A stretch of DNA of 64,000 nucleotides from Nocardioides sp. zg-1228 (GTDB taxonomy: Bacteria > Actinomycetota > Actinomycetes > Propionibacteriales > Nocardioidaceae): positions 2,108,001 to 2,172,000 of the forward strand of contig NZ_CP070961.1 of assembly GCF_017086465.1 (NCBI RefSeq), in the 5' to 3' direction. Of this stretch, positions 1 to 12,583 are shown piece after piece (positions within the stretch are counted from its first letter, which is position 1; each line of letters begins with the position of its first letter). A model generated the notes under the pieces. That model did not search any database. It was given only the letters and a program-made list of their open reading frames with translations, and was not told the DNA's origin. The translations under genes were made by a program, and so were the position numbers.

Positions 1-142
1 AGTGCCCCGGGCGGGTGATCATGTCCTCGCGCAGCGCCACCACCCAGTCGTCGCGGTGCAGGTAGTGGCTCGACACCACCGGCCACGCCATCGGCCGGTC
101 GGCGAGCTCCTGCGGTCCGTCGTCCCCGTTCCGGTCTCCCAT
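1..142 (-). CDS. NUDIX hydrolase, ADP-ribose pyrophosphatase-like (N-terminal part only)
   Basis: The first 47 residues of a minus-strand protein are visible; the rest runs off the left edge. The N-terminus contains ADRPMAWPVVSS and RDDWVVALREDMI, typical of the lead-in strand of actinobacterial ADP-ribose pyrophosphatases placed next to CTP synthase (Rv1700-like). The NUDIX box itself lies outside the window, so the family call rests on the N-terminus and on context. The start is ATG at 142: a -10 box TAGCGT (155-150) lies 7 nt upstream, which suggests a leaderless transcript. It is divergent from pepN. Confidence 0.6.
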   Translation of the reverse strand, partial: MGDRNGDDGPQELADRPMAWPVVSSHYLHRDDWVVALREDMITRPGH

Positions 143-198
143 GCGCCAGACGCTAGCCCAGGCGGCGACGTCGACGGGTGGGTGAGTAGGTTCGGCCC

Positions 199-2646
199 AT
201 GACGTTGGCGACGCTCACCAAGGACGAAGCGCAGACCCGGTCCGACCTCCTCGAGGTCCAGCGCTACGACATCGACGTGGACATGACCGGCCTGCTGGAG
301 GGCGAGGTGTGGCGGTCGACGAGCACCATCACGTTCACCTGCTCCGAGCCCGGCGCCACGACCTTCGTGGACGTCGCCATGGACGTGGCGCGAGCGAGCC
401 TCAACGGCCACGACATCGACGTGTCCGCGGCCGCCGACGGCCGGCTGCCGCTGCCCGCGCTGGCCGCCGACAACGTGCTGGTCGTCGAGGCGAGCACGAC
501 CAACACCGACACCGGCGAGGGCGTCCTGCGCACGGTCGACCCCACCGACAAGCTGGTCTACGTCTGGACCAGCCTCGAGCCCGACGAGGCCCGGCGGGTG
601 TGGGCGTGCTTCGACCAGCCCGACCTCAAGGCCCCGCACCGGTTCGTGGTCACCGCTCCGTCGTCGTGGCTGGTCACCTCCAACGGTGCCCCGGAGTCGG
701 TGGTGGACGCGGAGACCGGCGACGCGCGCGTGTGGACCTACCCCGACACGCCCCGGCTCTCGACGTACGTCGTGGTGGTCAACGCCGGCCCGTTCCACGA
801 GGTGCGCCGCCAGCACGACGGCTACGACCTGGGGTTCTACTGCCGCCAGTCGCTCGTGCCGATCCTCGAGCGCGACCTCGACGAGATGGTGACCCTCACC
901 CGCCAGGGCCTCGCCTTCTTCGGCGAGCGCTTCGGCTACCCGTTCCCACAGGAGCGCTACGACCAGGTCTTCGTCCCCAACCTGGGCGGCGCGATGGAGA
1001 ACTGGGGGTGCGTGACCTACGGCGACGGCCAGCTCTTCCGCACTCCCCCGACCCACGCGCAGCGTGCGGTGCGCGCGGAGTTCATCTTTCACGAGATGGC
1101 CCACATGTGGTTCGGCGACCTCGTGACCATGCAGTGGTGGGACGACCTCTGGCTCAACGAGGCCTTCGCGTCCTGGGCGGCCAACTGGGGGATGGCCGCA
1201 GCCAGCGAGTTCACCGAGCAGTGGGCCACGTTCCTCGCTGCCTCCAAGCGCACCGCCTACGAGATGGACATGAGCCCGGCCAGCCACCCGATCCGCGGGG
1301 CCGTGCCCGACGTGGCGTCGGCGATGTCCAACTTCGACGCCATCACCTACGTCAAGGGCCAGAGCGTCCTGCACCAGCTCGTCGCCTACATCGGCGAGGA
1401 CGCCTTCGTGGAGGGCCTGCGCGACTACTTCAGCCGCTACGCCTTCTCCAACACCCGCCTCGACGACCTGATGGACTGCTACGCGCGGGCCTCGGGCCGC
1501 GACCTGTCCGCCTGGACCCGGGCGTGGCTCGACGAGGCGGGCACCGACGTCATCACGCTGGCCGACGGCGAGCTGGTGGTGCAGGCACCCGGCACCCAGG
1601 ACCCCCGGCCGCACCACCTCGACATCGCCGTCTTCGACGCCTCGGGCGACACGCTCGTGCCGGCCGGTCGCTCCTCCCACGAGGTCACCGGCCCGCGCAC
1701 GCCCGTCGATCTCCCCGGCGGCGACCTCCGCCTGGTCAACGCCGGCGACTTCACGTTCGCCGCCGTCAAGCCCGACGACACGTCCCTGCGCCTGATGCTC
1801 GAGCGCATCCACCAGCTCGAGGACCCGCTCGACCGGTCCCTCGTCGCGGCGACCGCCGGCCAGCTGCTGCTGCTCGGCGACGTCGCCCCTCGCGACGTGT
1901 CGGCCGCGCTGACCCGGGCGCTGGCGTCGGAGACGAGCGCCGCGCTCATCGAGCCGTTCCTCGCCCAAGCGCTGCAGGTCGCCGACCGCTGGGCGCCGGC
2001 CGCCGAGTCGCCCGCGCTCCTGGCCGCGCTGGCCGACGCGGTCGTCGGCCTCGTGGACCTGCCCGACGCCCGGCAGGCGGCGCTGCGCACCCTGGCCGCG
2101 TCAGCCTCCACCGCCGCGCACTGGGCCGTGCTCGAGGCGGCCGCCGCGGAGGCGACCGACCTCGACCTGGCGTGGCGGATGGCGGTGCGCCGCGCCGAGC
2201 TCGGCGACTACGACGAGGACGCCGTGCGCCGGCTCCTCGAGTCCGACCCCGACCCCGACGCCGCGATGCGTCGGCTCGCGGTGCTCGCCGCCCGTCCCGA
2301 CGTCGAGGCCAAGGAGGAGGTGTGGCGGGCGTTCTTCGTCGACTACGCGGTACCCGCGAGCCGGGAGACGCTCGTGCTCGGCTCGACGTTCTGGCGTCCC
2401 GGGCAGGCCGAGCTGCTCGCCCCCTACACCTACCGCTACCTCGAGGAGCTGCGCACGCTCAAGGGCGGCCTGCTCAACCAGGGCCTCACCATCCGGGCGA
2501 TGTACCCCCTCGGCGCCGGCGACGAGGACTTCCTCGCCGCCGCCGAGAACGCCGCCGAGGACACCGCCCTGATCGCCTACGCCCGCAACCAGCTCCGCTC
2601 GAACTCCTTCGTCCTCAGCCGCATCCTGCAGGCCCGCCGCCTCTGA
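199..2646 (+). CDS. pepN: Aminopeptidase N, M1 family zinc metallopeptidase
   Basis: An 815-residue cytosolic peptidase that removes N-terminal residues from peptides. The M1 exopeptidase motif GAMEN is at residues 264-268. The zinc site HEMAH is at 298-302, with the third ligand Glu321 in WLNEAF, at the standard spacing. The N-terminal beta domain, catalytic domain and the C-terminal helical domain (ERAP1_C-like, after about residue 500) are all present, so it is full length for actinobacterial PepN. The start ATG is supported by a -10 box TAGGTT (187-192) 6 nt upstream and no Shine-Dalgarno, so the mRNA is probably leaderless. It is divergent from the NUDIX gene and convergent with the next gene. 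Confidence 0.95.
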   Translation: MTLATLTKDEAQTRSDLLEVQRYDIDVDMTGLLEGEVWRSTSTITFTCSEPGATTFVDVAMDVARASLNGHDIDVSAAADGRLPLPALAADNVLVVEASTTNTDTGEGVLRTVDPTDKLVYVWTSLEPDEARRVWACFDQPDLKAPHRFVVTAPSSWLVTSNGAPESVVDAETGDARVWTYPDTPRLSTYVVVVNAGPFHEVRRQHDGYDLGFYCRQSLVPILERDLDEMVTLTRQGLAFFGERFGYPFPQERYDQVFVPNLGGAMENWGCVTYGDGQLFRTPPTHAQRAVRAEFIFHEMAHMWFGDLVTMQWWDDLWLNEAFASWAANWGMAAASEFTEQWATFLAASKRTAYEMDMSPASHPIRGAVPDVASAMSNFDAITYVKGQSVLHQLVAYIGEDAFVEGLRDYFSRYAFSNTRLDDLMDCYARASGRDLSAWTRAWLDEAGTDVITLADGELVVQAPGTQDPRPHHLDIAVFDASGDTLVPAGRSSHEVTGPRTPVDLPGGDLRLVNAGDFTFAAVKPDDTSLRLMLERIHQLEDPLDRSLVAATAGQLLLLGDVAPRDVSAALTRALASETSAALIEPFLAQALQVADRWAPAAESPALLAALADAVVGLVDLPDARQAALRTLAASASTAAHWAVLEAAAAEATDLDLAWRMAVRRAELGDYDEDAVRRLLESDPDPDAAMRRLAVLAARPDVEAKEEVWRAFFVDYAVPASRETLVLGSTFWRPGQAELLAPYTYRYLEELRTLKGGLLNQGLTIRAMYPLGAGDEDFLAAAENAAEDTALIAYARNQLRSNSFVLSRILQARRL

Positions 2647-2945
2647 CCGGGGCGCTCCGGCTGTTCGTCGACGTGGGGTTCGTGGCACGCGGTACGACGG
2701 CCAACTGATCAAGCTCCCAGCGGAGAGCTTCGCGGATGCCGCATCCGCAGGAGTTGTGTGTTCGGGGAGGGAGAAGAGCGCTCATGGTCGGTGTTCGTCG
2801 GCCGAGCAGTGGACCCACCTCGCGCGGACATCTGCGACCGTGCGTTGCGCTACGTCCTGCTGGATGCAGCGCCGACGGTTCGAGCGGACAGTCCGGCTCT
2901 TCCGCGCAGGAGGTTCCCTCTGTCGAGGAGCCAGCGCCGGGTCCG
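2647..2945. other. Intergenic region between convergent genes
   Basis: About 300 bases between the ends of pepN and the maltokinase-cap-like gene. A 7-bp inverted repeat GCGGATG/CATCCGC (2732-2738 and 2742-2748) could be a weak terminator for pepN, but no T-run follows. A 63-codon frame on the plus strand (2758-2949) has moderately GC-rich third positions but no recognisable domain and no clear ribosome binding site; I do not call it a gene. Confidence 0.4.
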
Positions 2946-3566
2946 CTAGATCGGTCGAACTCCGGCCAACACTGCCGGGCCGTGCTGGGCCCAGCTGCCG
3001 GTGAGCGTCTGCTGGACGGCTACCTCGGTTCCGATCACGCGAACGACGACCAGGTCGAACTGTTCGGTCCGTACGACCGTCGTCGAGCCCTCCTCGCGGC
3101 AGTTGACCGCCTCCACCTCCGCCACGGGGGTCCCCTGGTTCCCGCTGCCCCGCACCTCCGCGGTGGCGGCCCGTGGTTGAAGGCGCCCCTCCATGTCGAC
3201 GAGCTCTTCGGCCTGGGTGCCGCCGGTCAGTACAGCGGTCGCGAGCGCCGTCGCCCACACCGGGTCGCCGCACCCGTCGTACACCCAGCGCGTTCCGAGC
3301 ACGGAGTGCTCGGTGGTGCCGATGAGGAACTCCTCGGCCCCGACCAACGGCGCCCCCCGGTAGGTCAACGGGACGTGGAACACCGAGCCGTCACGAGACT
3401 GCAGGAGGAGAGCCTCGATGCCCACCACGCCGGCCGGATCGTCGAACCTGTAGGCGCCCACCTGCTCGAGGTCCGTCACGTCGGTGACCCAGGTCTGCCG
3501 CGGCAGCCAGCTGGCGAGCAGCTGCAGCTTGGTCGGATTCAAGGTCGCCTTGTGGATGAGAGCCAT
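2946..3566 (-). CDS. Maltokinase N-terminal cap-like domain protein (CG0192 family)
   Basis: A 206-residue protein beginning MALIHKATLNPTKLQLLA. It carries the features of the stand-alone maltokinase N-terminal cap domain family of actinobacteria: VGAYRFDDPAGVVGIEALL, VPLTYRGAPL, FLIGTTEHSVLGTRWVYD and TGGTQAEEL. No kinase domain follows, so it is the free-standing version; its function is unknown and a link to trehalose/maltose metabolism is only by homology. The start at 3566 was chosen because the family conserves MALIHKATL; an upstream ATG at 3578 with a purine-rich GGTGGGG ahead of it is possible and adds four residues. Confidence 0.75.
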   Translation of the reverse strand: MALIHKATLNPTKLQLLASWLPRQTWVTDVTDLEQVGAYRFDDPAGVVGIEALLLQSRDGSVFHVPLTYRGAPLVGAEEFLIGTTEHSVLGTRWVYDGCGDPVWATALATAVLTGGTQAEELVDMEGRLQPRAATAEVRGSGNQGTPVAEVEAVNCREEGSTTVVRTEQFDLVVVRVIGTEVAVQQTLTGSWAQHGPAVLAGVRPI

Positions 3567-3671
3567 GGCCACGACCATAGGCGCCCCACCTTCGGCACAG
3601 ACGCTCGGACGCCACGATCGTGGGTCCCTCCGCCCGCATGCCACGTGGCAGCGGACAACGACTGCTGGCCG

Positions 3672-4259
3672 CTAGCGCTCGGAGGGAGACCCTGGGCGGG
3701 CTTCACCGCGCCAGATGTCGAGGTGCCAGGCCCCGTCGTAGGTGTAGATGATGCGCAGGTGCCGGCGATCCGGAGAGCCCTGCCAGAACTCGACGCGAGA
3801 CGGGACCATGCGCCACAACCTCCAGTCCTGCGGATCGACACCGGCGCGGGCGGCCTCGCTGCGGGCTTCGTGGTCTGCGACACACTCTCGTCTGGATGCT
3901 TCGACAACAGGGCCGCGCGCACGCACGGCTCGCACGAGCGGCTGCCACCACAGGTTCAACGCGGCCGAAGGATGCTTCTCGAGCTGCTGACCCTTCTGCG
4001 ACGATGCGGCGCCAGCGAACGCCCAGCCTTCGGTGTCGACTGCCTTGAGGATCAGCGTTCTGGCATCCGGGACTCCCTCGTCGTCGACGGTTGCCAACGT
4101 AGCGGCGATCGGCTCGGCGACACCCTGCTCTAGGGCGACGTCCAGCCATTCCTGGAAGAGCTGTACGGGGTCGGGAGGCAGATCAGTCGGGTCGATGCTG
4201 GGTGCGGTCCCGGTCAGGGAGGGGATCCGGCGCATGTCCTCCGCGCTCGTCGTGGCCAT
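3672..4259 (-). CDS. Pyridoxamine 5'-phosphate oxidase family flavoprotein (PdxH-like, short)
   Basis: 195 residues. The N-terminal half shows the PNPOx fold: LFQEWLDVALEQGVAEPIAATLATVDDEGVPDARTL is split here by the FMN-binding RT(L/V)(L/I)LK-type strand, followed by NLWWQPLVRAVRARGPV. The C-terminal half keeps SRVEFWQGSPDRRH and a final strand with the arginine-rich end. Known PdxH enzymes oxidise pyridoxine or pyridoxamine phosphate to PLP with FMN. Here the stretch that normally holds the SRPxxSQxGAWAS segment is shortened and poorly conserved (around residues 125-145), so substrate specificity may differ (PhzG-like or another oxidase). Start ATG at 4259. It stands alone, divergent from the membrane protein at 4424. 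Confidence 0.65.
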   Translation of the reverse strand: MATTSAEDMRRIPSLTGTAPSIDPTDLPPDPVQLFQEWLDVALEQGVAEPIAATLATVDDEGVPDARTLILKAVDTEGWAFAGAASSQKGQQLEKHPSAALNLWWQPLVRAVRARGPVVEASRRECVADHEARSEAARAGVDPQDWRLWRMVPSRVEFWQGSPDRRHLRIIYTYDGAWHLDIWRGEARPGSPSER

Positions 4260-4423
4260 GATCCTAGGTTCGCACGTGCACCCGGAGGCACGACTGACGG
4301 CAGTCAGGACAGGCCACACCCGCACGCTCGTCATAAGATCCGCTCGCATCGTTCGCTGCAACCCACGTGCACGTCCGAAACCAGATGCCAGCGCGTGCTC
4401 GCTCCGGGTGCGACGATGACCCG

Positions 4424-4912
4424 GTGACCGCCGAAGGGGCATTCGAGCGGCTGGACGCTACGCCCCCACTTCCTCGTTCGATCTGGGTGCTTGCCTGGGC
4501 CTCGCTGGCGGGCCAGGCGCTCCTGGTCCTCCGACATGGAGGTCGCGTCGGCGAGGAAGCGTCGCAGGTCCTGTCCATGATCCTCGGGGCCCTGCTGGTC
4601 GGCTACGTGTCCGCTGGCGTCGTCCGGGCCCGCCGCGTCCGCATCGTGCTTGCCTGGGTCCTACTGACGCTGGGTTTCATCGGCGGTCTTGCCGATCTGG
4701 TCTCGATCCACGGCCTTGGTCAGACAGCCCCCGCGGTGCTCGCGCTCACTGCCAGTGCCGGGGCTCTCGCCGGACTCGCAAAGTTCTGCCGCAGCGATTG
4801 GTACGCATGGCAGCGGACGCGTCCGTCAGCCCGCGCAGGTGCGCCCATCGGCCAACTCCGTCGTGATCGGGGTGCTCGTAGGCGTGCTGGGTGGCTACGT
4901 CGGATCGGTTGA
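4424..4912 (+). CDS. Small membrane protein, probably frameshifted at its 3' end
   Basis: GTG at 4424 opens a protein with three to four hydrophobic helices (SIWVLAWASLAGQALLVL, LSMILGALLVGYVSAGVV, IVLAWVLLTLGFIGGLAD, and a weaker one) and then WYAWQRTRP. After about position 4830 this frame becomes arginine-rich and ends at 4912. The +1-shifted frame reads VVIGVLVGVLGGYVG and ends ARVDVNVG at 4952, which looks like the natural membrane helix and C-terminus. I therefore suspect a one-base indel, real or a sequencing error. The function is unknown; proteins of this shape are common uncharacterised integral membrane proteins in Nocardioides-like genomes. Confidence 0.5.
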   Translation: MTAEGAFERLDATPPLPRSIWVLAWASLAGQALLVLRHGGRVGEEASQVLSMILGALLVGYVSAGVVRARRVRIVLAWVLLTLGFIGGLADLVSIHGLGQTAPAVLALTASAGALAGLAKFCRSDWYAWQRTRPSARAGAPIGQLRRDRGARRRAGWLRRIG

Positions 4913-5018
4913 CGCCGGGGTCACTGCGCGGGTCGACGTCAACGTCGGCTGATCCGCCCGCGGGCGCAGGTGCAGGTACGTCTGACCGAATCCGGCCCGG
5001 TCACGGGCCGGCCGGGGC

Positions 5019-8814
<3,796 letters not shown>

Positions 8815-8829
8815 GACCCCGCCATGGTC

Positions 8830-10602
8830 TCAGCCGGGTCCCGGCCTCCCGGGGAGGCACGCCCGCTCGGGCGCGGCGGCCTCCAGCAGCTCGCGGGCGT
8901 GGGCGCGGGCGCTCTCGGAGTCCTCGAGCCCGGCGAGCATCCGCGACAGCTCACGCTCGCGATCATCGTCGCCGAGCGCGACCAGGCCGGACGTGGTGAC
9001 CGTGCCGTCGCTCGACTTGTGCACCACCACGTGGCGGTCGGCGTAGGCGGCCACCTGCGGCAGATGGGTGACCACGAGGACCTGGGAGGCACGGGCCAGC
9101 GCGGCGAGCCGACGTCCCACCTCGATGGCGGCCTTGCCGCCCACGCCGGCGTCGACCTCGTCGAAGACGAACGTCGGCACCGACCCGGTCTCCGCCAGCG
9201 ACACCTCGAGCGCCAGCATCACGCGGGAGAGCTCGCCGCCGGACGCCCCCTTGTGGAGGGGACGCGGCTCGGCGCCGGTGTTGGCGGCGAGCAGGAGCTC
9301 GACGTCGTCGACCCCGTGCGCCGCGGCGCGCACCCACCGCCCGTCGACCAGCAACTGCGGGCCGGCGGGGGTCTCCGGGGCGGGGGTCTCCTGCTGCGTC
9401 ACCGCGACGGTCACCGTGGCGTGGGGCATGGCCAGCGAGGTGAGCTCCTCGCTCACCGCGACGCCGAGCCGCCGGGCGGCCTCGGTGCGCTGGGCGCTCA
9501 GCGTGGACGCGAGCTCGCCGAGCTCGGCGCGGATGCGGTCGCGGCGCGACTCGAGCTCGGAGATCCGCCCGCCGGTGTCCTCGAGGTCGAGCAGCCGCTT
9601 GGCGCCGTCCTCGGCCCACGCCAGCACCTCGTCGATGCTCTCGCCGTACTTGCGGGTCAGCGCGGTCAGCGCCGCCCGGCGCTCCGACACGGCCGCCAGC
9701 CTCGCGGGGTCGGTCTCCAGGGAGGCGGCGTAGGACGCGACGTCGCCGGCCACGTCGACCAGCAGGTGGCCGAGCTCGGCGAGCCGGTCGGCCAGCTCGC
9801 CGGCCGCCGGATCGTGCTCGCGCACACCCTCGAGCGCCTGTCGGGCCGTGCTGGTCGTGGCGAGGGCGTCGGGGGCGCCCTCCTCGCTCGAGAGCGCCTC
9901 TCGGGCCGTCTCGGCGGCGGTGCGGAGCGTGTCGGCGAAGCCGAGCCGGGTCTCCTCGGCCGCGAGCTCCGCGTCCTCGCCGGGCCTGGGGTCGACGGCC
10001 TCGACCTCCCCCAGGCCGAAGCGCAGCTGGTCGGCCTCCCGGGCCCGCTCGCGGGCGGAGCCGACGACCTCGGCCAGGGTGCGCTCGGTGACGACCAGCT
10101 CGGACCACCGGGCGGCGTAGGCCGCGGCGGTCGCGGCCAGCTCGTCGCCGCCGAACCGGTCGAGCGAGGCGCGCTGCGCGCCGGGCCGGAGCAGGCGGTG
10201 CTGGTCGGACTGGCCGTGGACGGCGACCAGCGGCTCGGCCACCTCGGCCAGCGTGGTCACCGGGACCGAGGCCCCACCGACCCAGGCCCGGGAGCGTCCC
10301 TGCGCCGCGACGTTGCGCGCCAGGACGACCTGCCCGTCCTCGACCTCGCCGCCGGCGTCCTCGACGGCCCCGCGGAAGCCGGGAAGCGCGGTCGCGGCGA
10401 CGACCCCCTCGACCCGGGCCTGCTTGGCCCCCGAGCGGACGGCCCCCGGGTCGGCCCGGCCGCCCAGCAGCAGGCCGAGCGCGGTGACGACCATCGTCTT
10501 GCCGGCGCCGGTCTCACCGGTGATCACGGTGAGGCCGGGGCCGAGCTCGAGCGTCGACGACTCGATGACGCCGAGCTGGCTGATCCGCAGCTCCTCAAGC
10601 AT
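8830..10602 (-). CDS. recN: DNA repair ATPase RecN
   Basis: 590 residues, an SMC-like ATPase for double-strand-break repair. Walker A GETGAGKT is at residues 29-36. A long coiled-coil-rich middle follows, and the C-terminal half has the ABC signature ASGGELSRVMLALE, Walker B FVFDEVDAGVGG, and the H-loop VVTHLPQVAA. Start ATG at 10602 (MLEELRISQLGVIES), chosen because the RecN family starts directly with this strand; it overlaps the nadK 3' end by 8 bases (ATGCTTGA), implying coupled translation. Confidence 0.96.
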   Translation of the reverse strand: MLEELRISQLGVIESSTLELGPGLTVITGETGAGKTMVVTALGLLLGGRADPGAVRSGAKQARVEGVVAATALPGFRGAVEDAGGEVEDGQVVLARNVAAQGRSRAWVGGASVPVTTLAEVAEPLVAVHGQSDQHRLLRPGAQRASLDRFGGDELAATAAAYAARWSELVVTERTLAEVVGSARERAREADQLRFGLGEVEAVDPRPGEDAELAAEETRLGFADTLRTAAETAREALSSEEGAPDALATTSTARQALEGVREHDPAAGELADRLAELGHLLVDVAGDVASYAASLETDPARLAAVSERRAALTALTRKYGESIDEVLAWAEDGAKRLLDLEDTGGRISELESRRDRIRAELGELASTLSAQRTEAARRLGVAVSEELTSLAMPHATVTVAVTQQETPAPETPAGPQLLVDGRWVRAAAHGVDDVELLLAANTGAEPRPLHKGASGGELSRVMLALEVSLAETGSVPTFVFDEVDAGVGGKAAIEVGRRLAALARASQVLVVTHLPQVAAYADRHVVVHKSSDGTVTTSGLVALGDDDRERELSRMLAGLEDSESARAHARELLEAAAPERACLPGRPGPG

Positions 10603-11545
10603 CGTGGTCCCCGTTGTCGCGCCGGCGACGCTCGGCGGCGCCACGCCAGCCCTCGACCGGCAGGTCGAACTTGGCCACCAGCCGGTCGGTGAACGGCGCG
10701 TGGTGGAGCCGGACCAGGCGCACCGGACGGGCGCCGCGGCGCACCTCGATGCGCGCGCCCGGCGGCAGGTCGACCGTGCGCCGGCCGTCGCACCACAGCA
10801 CGCCCGAGCCCTCGGTGTTGGACAGCACCTCGACGGCGAGCACCGACGTCGGCGCCACCACCATCGGGCGGGCGAACAGCGCGTGCGCGCTCAGCGGGAC
10901 CATCAGCAGGGCCTCGACCTCGGGCCACACCACCGGTCCACCGGCGCTGAAGTTGTAGGCGGTGGAGCCGGTGGGCGTGGCGCAGACGACCCCGTCGCAG
11001 CCCCACCGTGACAGCGGGCGCCCGTCGACCTCGACGACGACCTCGAGCATCCGCTCGCGGGCCGCCTTCTCGACGCTCGCCTCGTTGAGCGCGAAGGTGG
11101 AGAACAGCACCTCCTTGCCGACCATCACGCACACGTCGAGGCTGAGCCGGTCCTCGGCGGTGTAGTCGCGCGCGACGATCGCGGCGATCGTCGACGCGAC
11201 GTCCTCCTGCTCGGCCTCGGCGAGGAACCCGACGTGGCCGAGGTTGACGCCGAGCAGCGGGGTGCTCGTCTCGTGGGTCAGCTCCACGGCTCGCAGGATG
11301 GTGCCGTCGCCGCCGATGACCAGGGCCAGCTCGCAGCCCTCACCCGGCCTGTCGTCGGCCCGGGTGGTCTCGACGAGGACGTCGGAGTCGTCGAGGCCCA
11401 GGTCGGCTGCCTCGTCGGCCAGCAGGCGTACGCCGATCCCGTGGGCCGTGAGCGTCTGCACGCACTCGCGGGCCACGTCGTGCACCTGGGGGCGGCCGGT
11501 GTGCGCCAGCACCAGGACACGGCGCGGGGGGCTGTTGCTGGTCAC
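10595..11545 (-). CDS. nadK: NAD kinase
   Basis: A 316-residue ATP-dependent (in actinobacteria often polyphosphate-capable) NAD kinase that makes NADP. The catalytic GGDG motif is at residues 78-81, followed by NLGHVGFLAE and the NE/D plus TPTGSTAYNFSAGGPVV motifs of the NAD-binding site. GTG start at 11545 overlaps the tlyA stop in a GTGA junction; the stop overlaps recN. It is one gene of the HAD-tlyA-nadK-recN-steA-mctB-pyrG operon. Confidence 0.96.
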   Translation of the reverse strand: MTSNSPPRRVLVLAHTGRPQVHDVARECVQTLTAHGIGVRLLADEAADLGLDDSDVLVETTRADDRPGEGCELALVIGGDGTILRAVELTHETSTPLLGVNLGHVGFLAEAEQEDVASTIAAIVARDYTAEDRLSLDVCVMVGKEVLFSTFALNEASVEKAARERMLEVVVEVDGRPLSRWGCDGVVCATPTGSTAYNFSAGGPVVWPEVEALLMVPLSAHALFARPMVVAPTSVLAVEVLSNTEGSGVLWCDGRRTVDLPPGARIEVRRGARPVRLVRLHHAPFTDRLVAKFDLPVEGWRGAAERRRRDNGDHDA

Positions 11546-12381
11546 GGGTCCACCCTCTCACCCGCCACCCCCATCGACCCGGCGCGCTCCACCTCGGCGC
11601 GGATCTCGTCCGCCCCGACGGACGCCGGCCCGTGCCGCAGCAGCAGGAAGAACTCGACGTTGCCCGACGGGCCGGGAAGTGGGCTCACCGTGACCGCGAC
11701 GGCTCCCCATCCGCGCTCGGCGGCGAGGTCGGCGATCGTGGTGACCGCCTCGGCCCGCAGGGCCAGGTCACGGACCACTCCCCCCTTGCCGACCCGGTCC
11801 TTGCCGACCTCGAACTGCGGCTTGACCATCAGTGCCAGCGCGCCGTCGTCCCGCGTGACCGACAGGAGCGGGTCGAGGACGAGGGCGAGGGAGATGAAGG
11901 AGAGGTCGCCGACCACGAGGTCGACGGGCTCGCCGATCACGTCGAGGGTCAGCTCACGGATGTTGGTGCGGTCGTGGACCTGCACGCGGGCGTCGCTCTG
12001 CAGCGACCACGCGAGCTGCCCGTAGCCGACGTCCACCGCCACCACCTCGCGCGCGCCGGCCCGCAGCAGCACGTCGGTGAAGCCGCCCGTGGACGCGCCG
12101 GCGTCGAGGCACCGCTTGCCCCGGACGGTCAGGCCGTGCTCGGCGAACGCCGCCAGCGCGCCGGCGAGCTTGTGCCCGCCCCGGGAGACGTAGTCGACCG
12201 ACGACGGGTCGTCCTTGACCACGATCGCGACGTCGGTGGTGACCCCGGTCGCCGGCTTGGTCGCGACGGCCCCCGACACCGTCACCCGACGGGCGGCCAC
12301 CAGCTCGCTGGCGTGATCGCGCGAGCGGGCGAGGCCGCGCCTGACGAGCTCCTGGTCGAGGCGAAGGCGTCTGGGTGGCAC
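11542..12381 (-). CDS. tlyA: TlyA family rRNA (cytidine-2'-O)-methyltransferase
   Basis: 279 residues: an N-terminal S4 RNA-binding domain (RLDQELVRRGLARSR, about residues 5-65) and a C-terminal FtsJ-like Rossmann methyltransferase with the SAM motif CLDAGASTGGFTD and the catalytic-region VGDLSFISL and VKPQFEVGK. In mycobacteria TlyA 2'-O-methylates 16S and 23S rRNA and sets capreomycin susceptibility. ATG at 12381; it is separated by 6 bases from the small gene upstream and overlaps nadK by GTGA. Confidence 0.95.
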   Translation of the reverse strand: MPPRRLRLDQELVRRGLARSRDHASELVAARRVTVSGAVATKPATGVTTDVAIVVKDDPSSVDYVSRGGHKLAGALAAFAEHGLTVRGKRCLDAGASTGGFTDVLLRAGAREVVAVDVGYGQLAWSLQSDARVQVHDRTNIRELTLDVIGEPVDLVVGDLSFISLALVLDPLLSVTRDDGALALMVKPQFEVGKDRVGKGGVVRDLALRAEAVTTIADLAAERGWGAVAVTVSPLPGPSGNVEFFLLLRHGPASVGADEIRAEVERAGSMGVAGERVDP

Positions 12382-12387
12382 GGTGGC

Positions 12388-12573
12388 TCAGGCGCCCGGG
12401 TCGGCGCCGGGCGCGTCGGGCCGGGCGTCGAGCGCACGCCGCAGCTGTTCGTGGGCCCGCTCGAAGACGGCGACGTGGTCGGAGACGGGGATCCCGTCCA
12501 GCCCTGACACGTCGGCCAGCACGCGGTCGACGGCCTCGACGCCGGTCGGCTCGTGCTCGGGCACCTCGCTCAT
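12388..12573 (-). CDS. Small conserved protein (Rv1693-like)
   Basis: 61 residues, acidic, MSEVPEHEPTGVEAVDRVL onward, with one predicted amphipathic helix (VFERAHEQLRRALDA). It has no known domain. It sits exactly where M. tuberculosis has the 58-residue Rv1693 between the HAD phosphatase gene and tlyA, and the positional match plus gapless packing (10 and 6 base gaps) is the main reason to call it a real gene. The function is unknown. Confidence 0.75.
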   Translation of the reverse strand: MSEVPEHEPTGVEAVDRVLADVSGLDGIPVSDHVAVFERAHEQLRRALDARPDAPGADPGA

Positions 12574-12583
12574 GGCCGCGAGC

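Noticed and set aside
19..1968. Long open frame antisense to pepN
   Set aside because: High GC leaves long open shadows; the sequence is Arg/Gly/Val-rich without motifs, while pepN has intact catalytic motifs.
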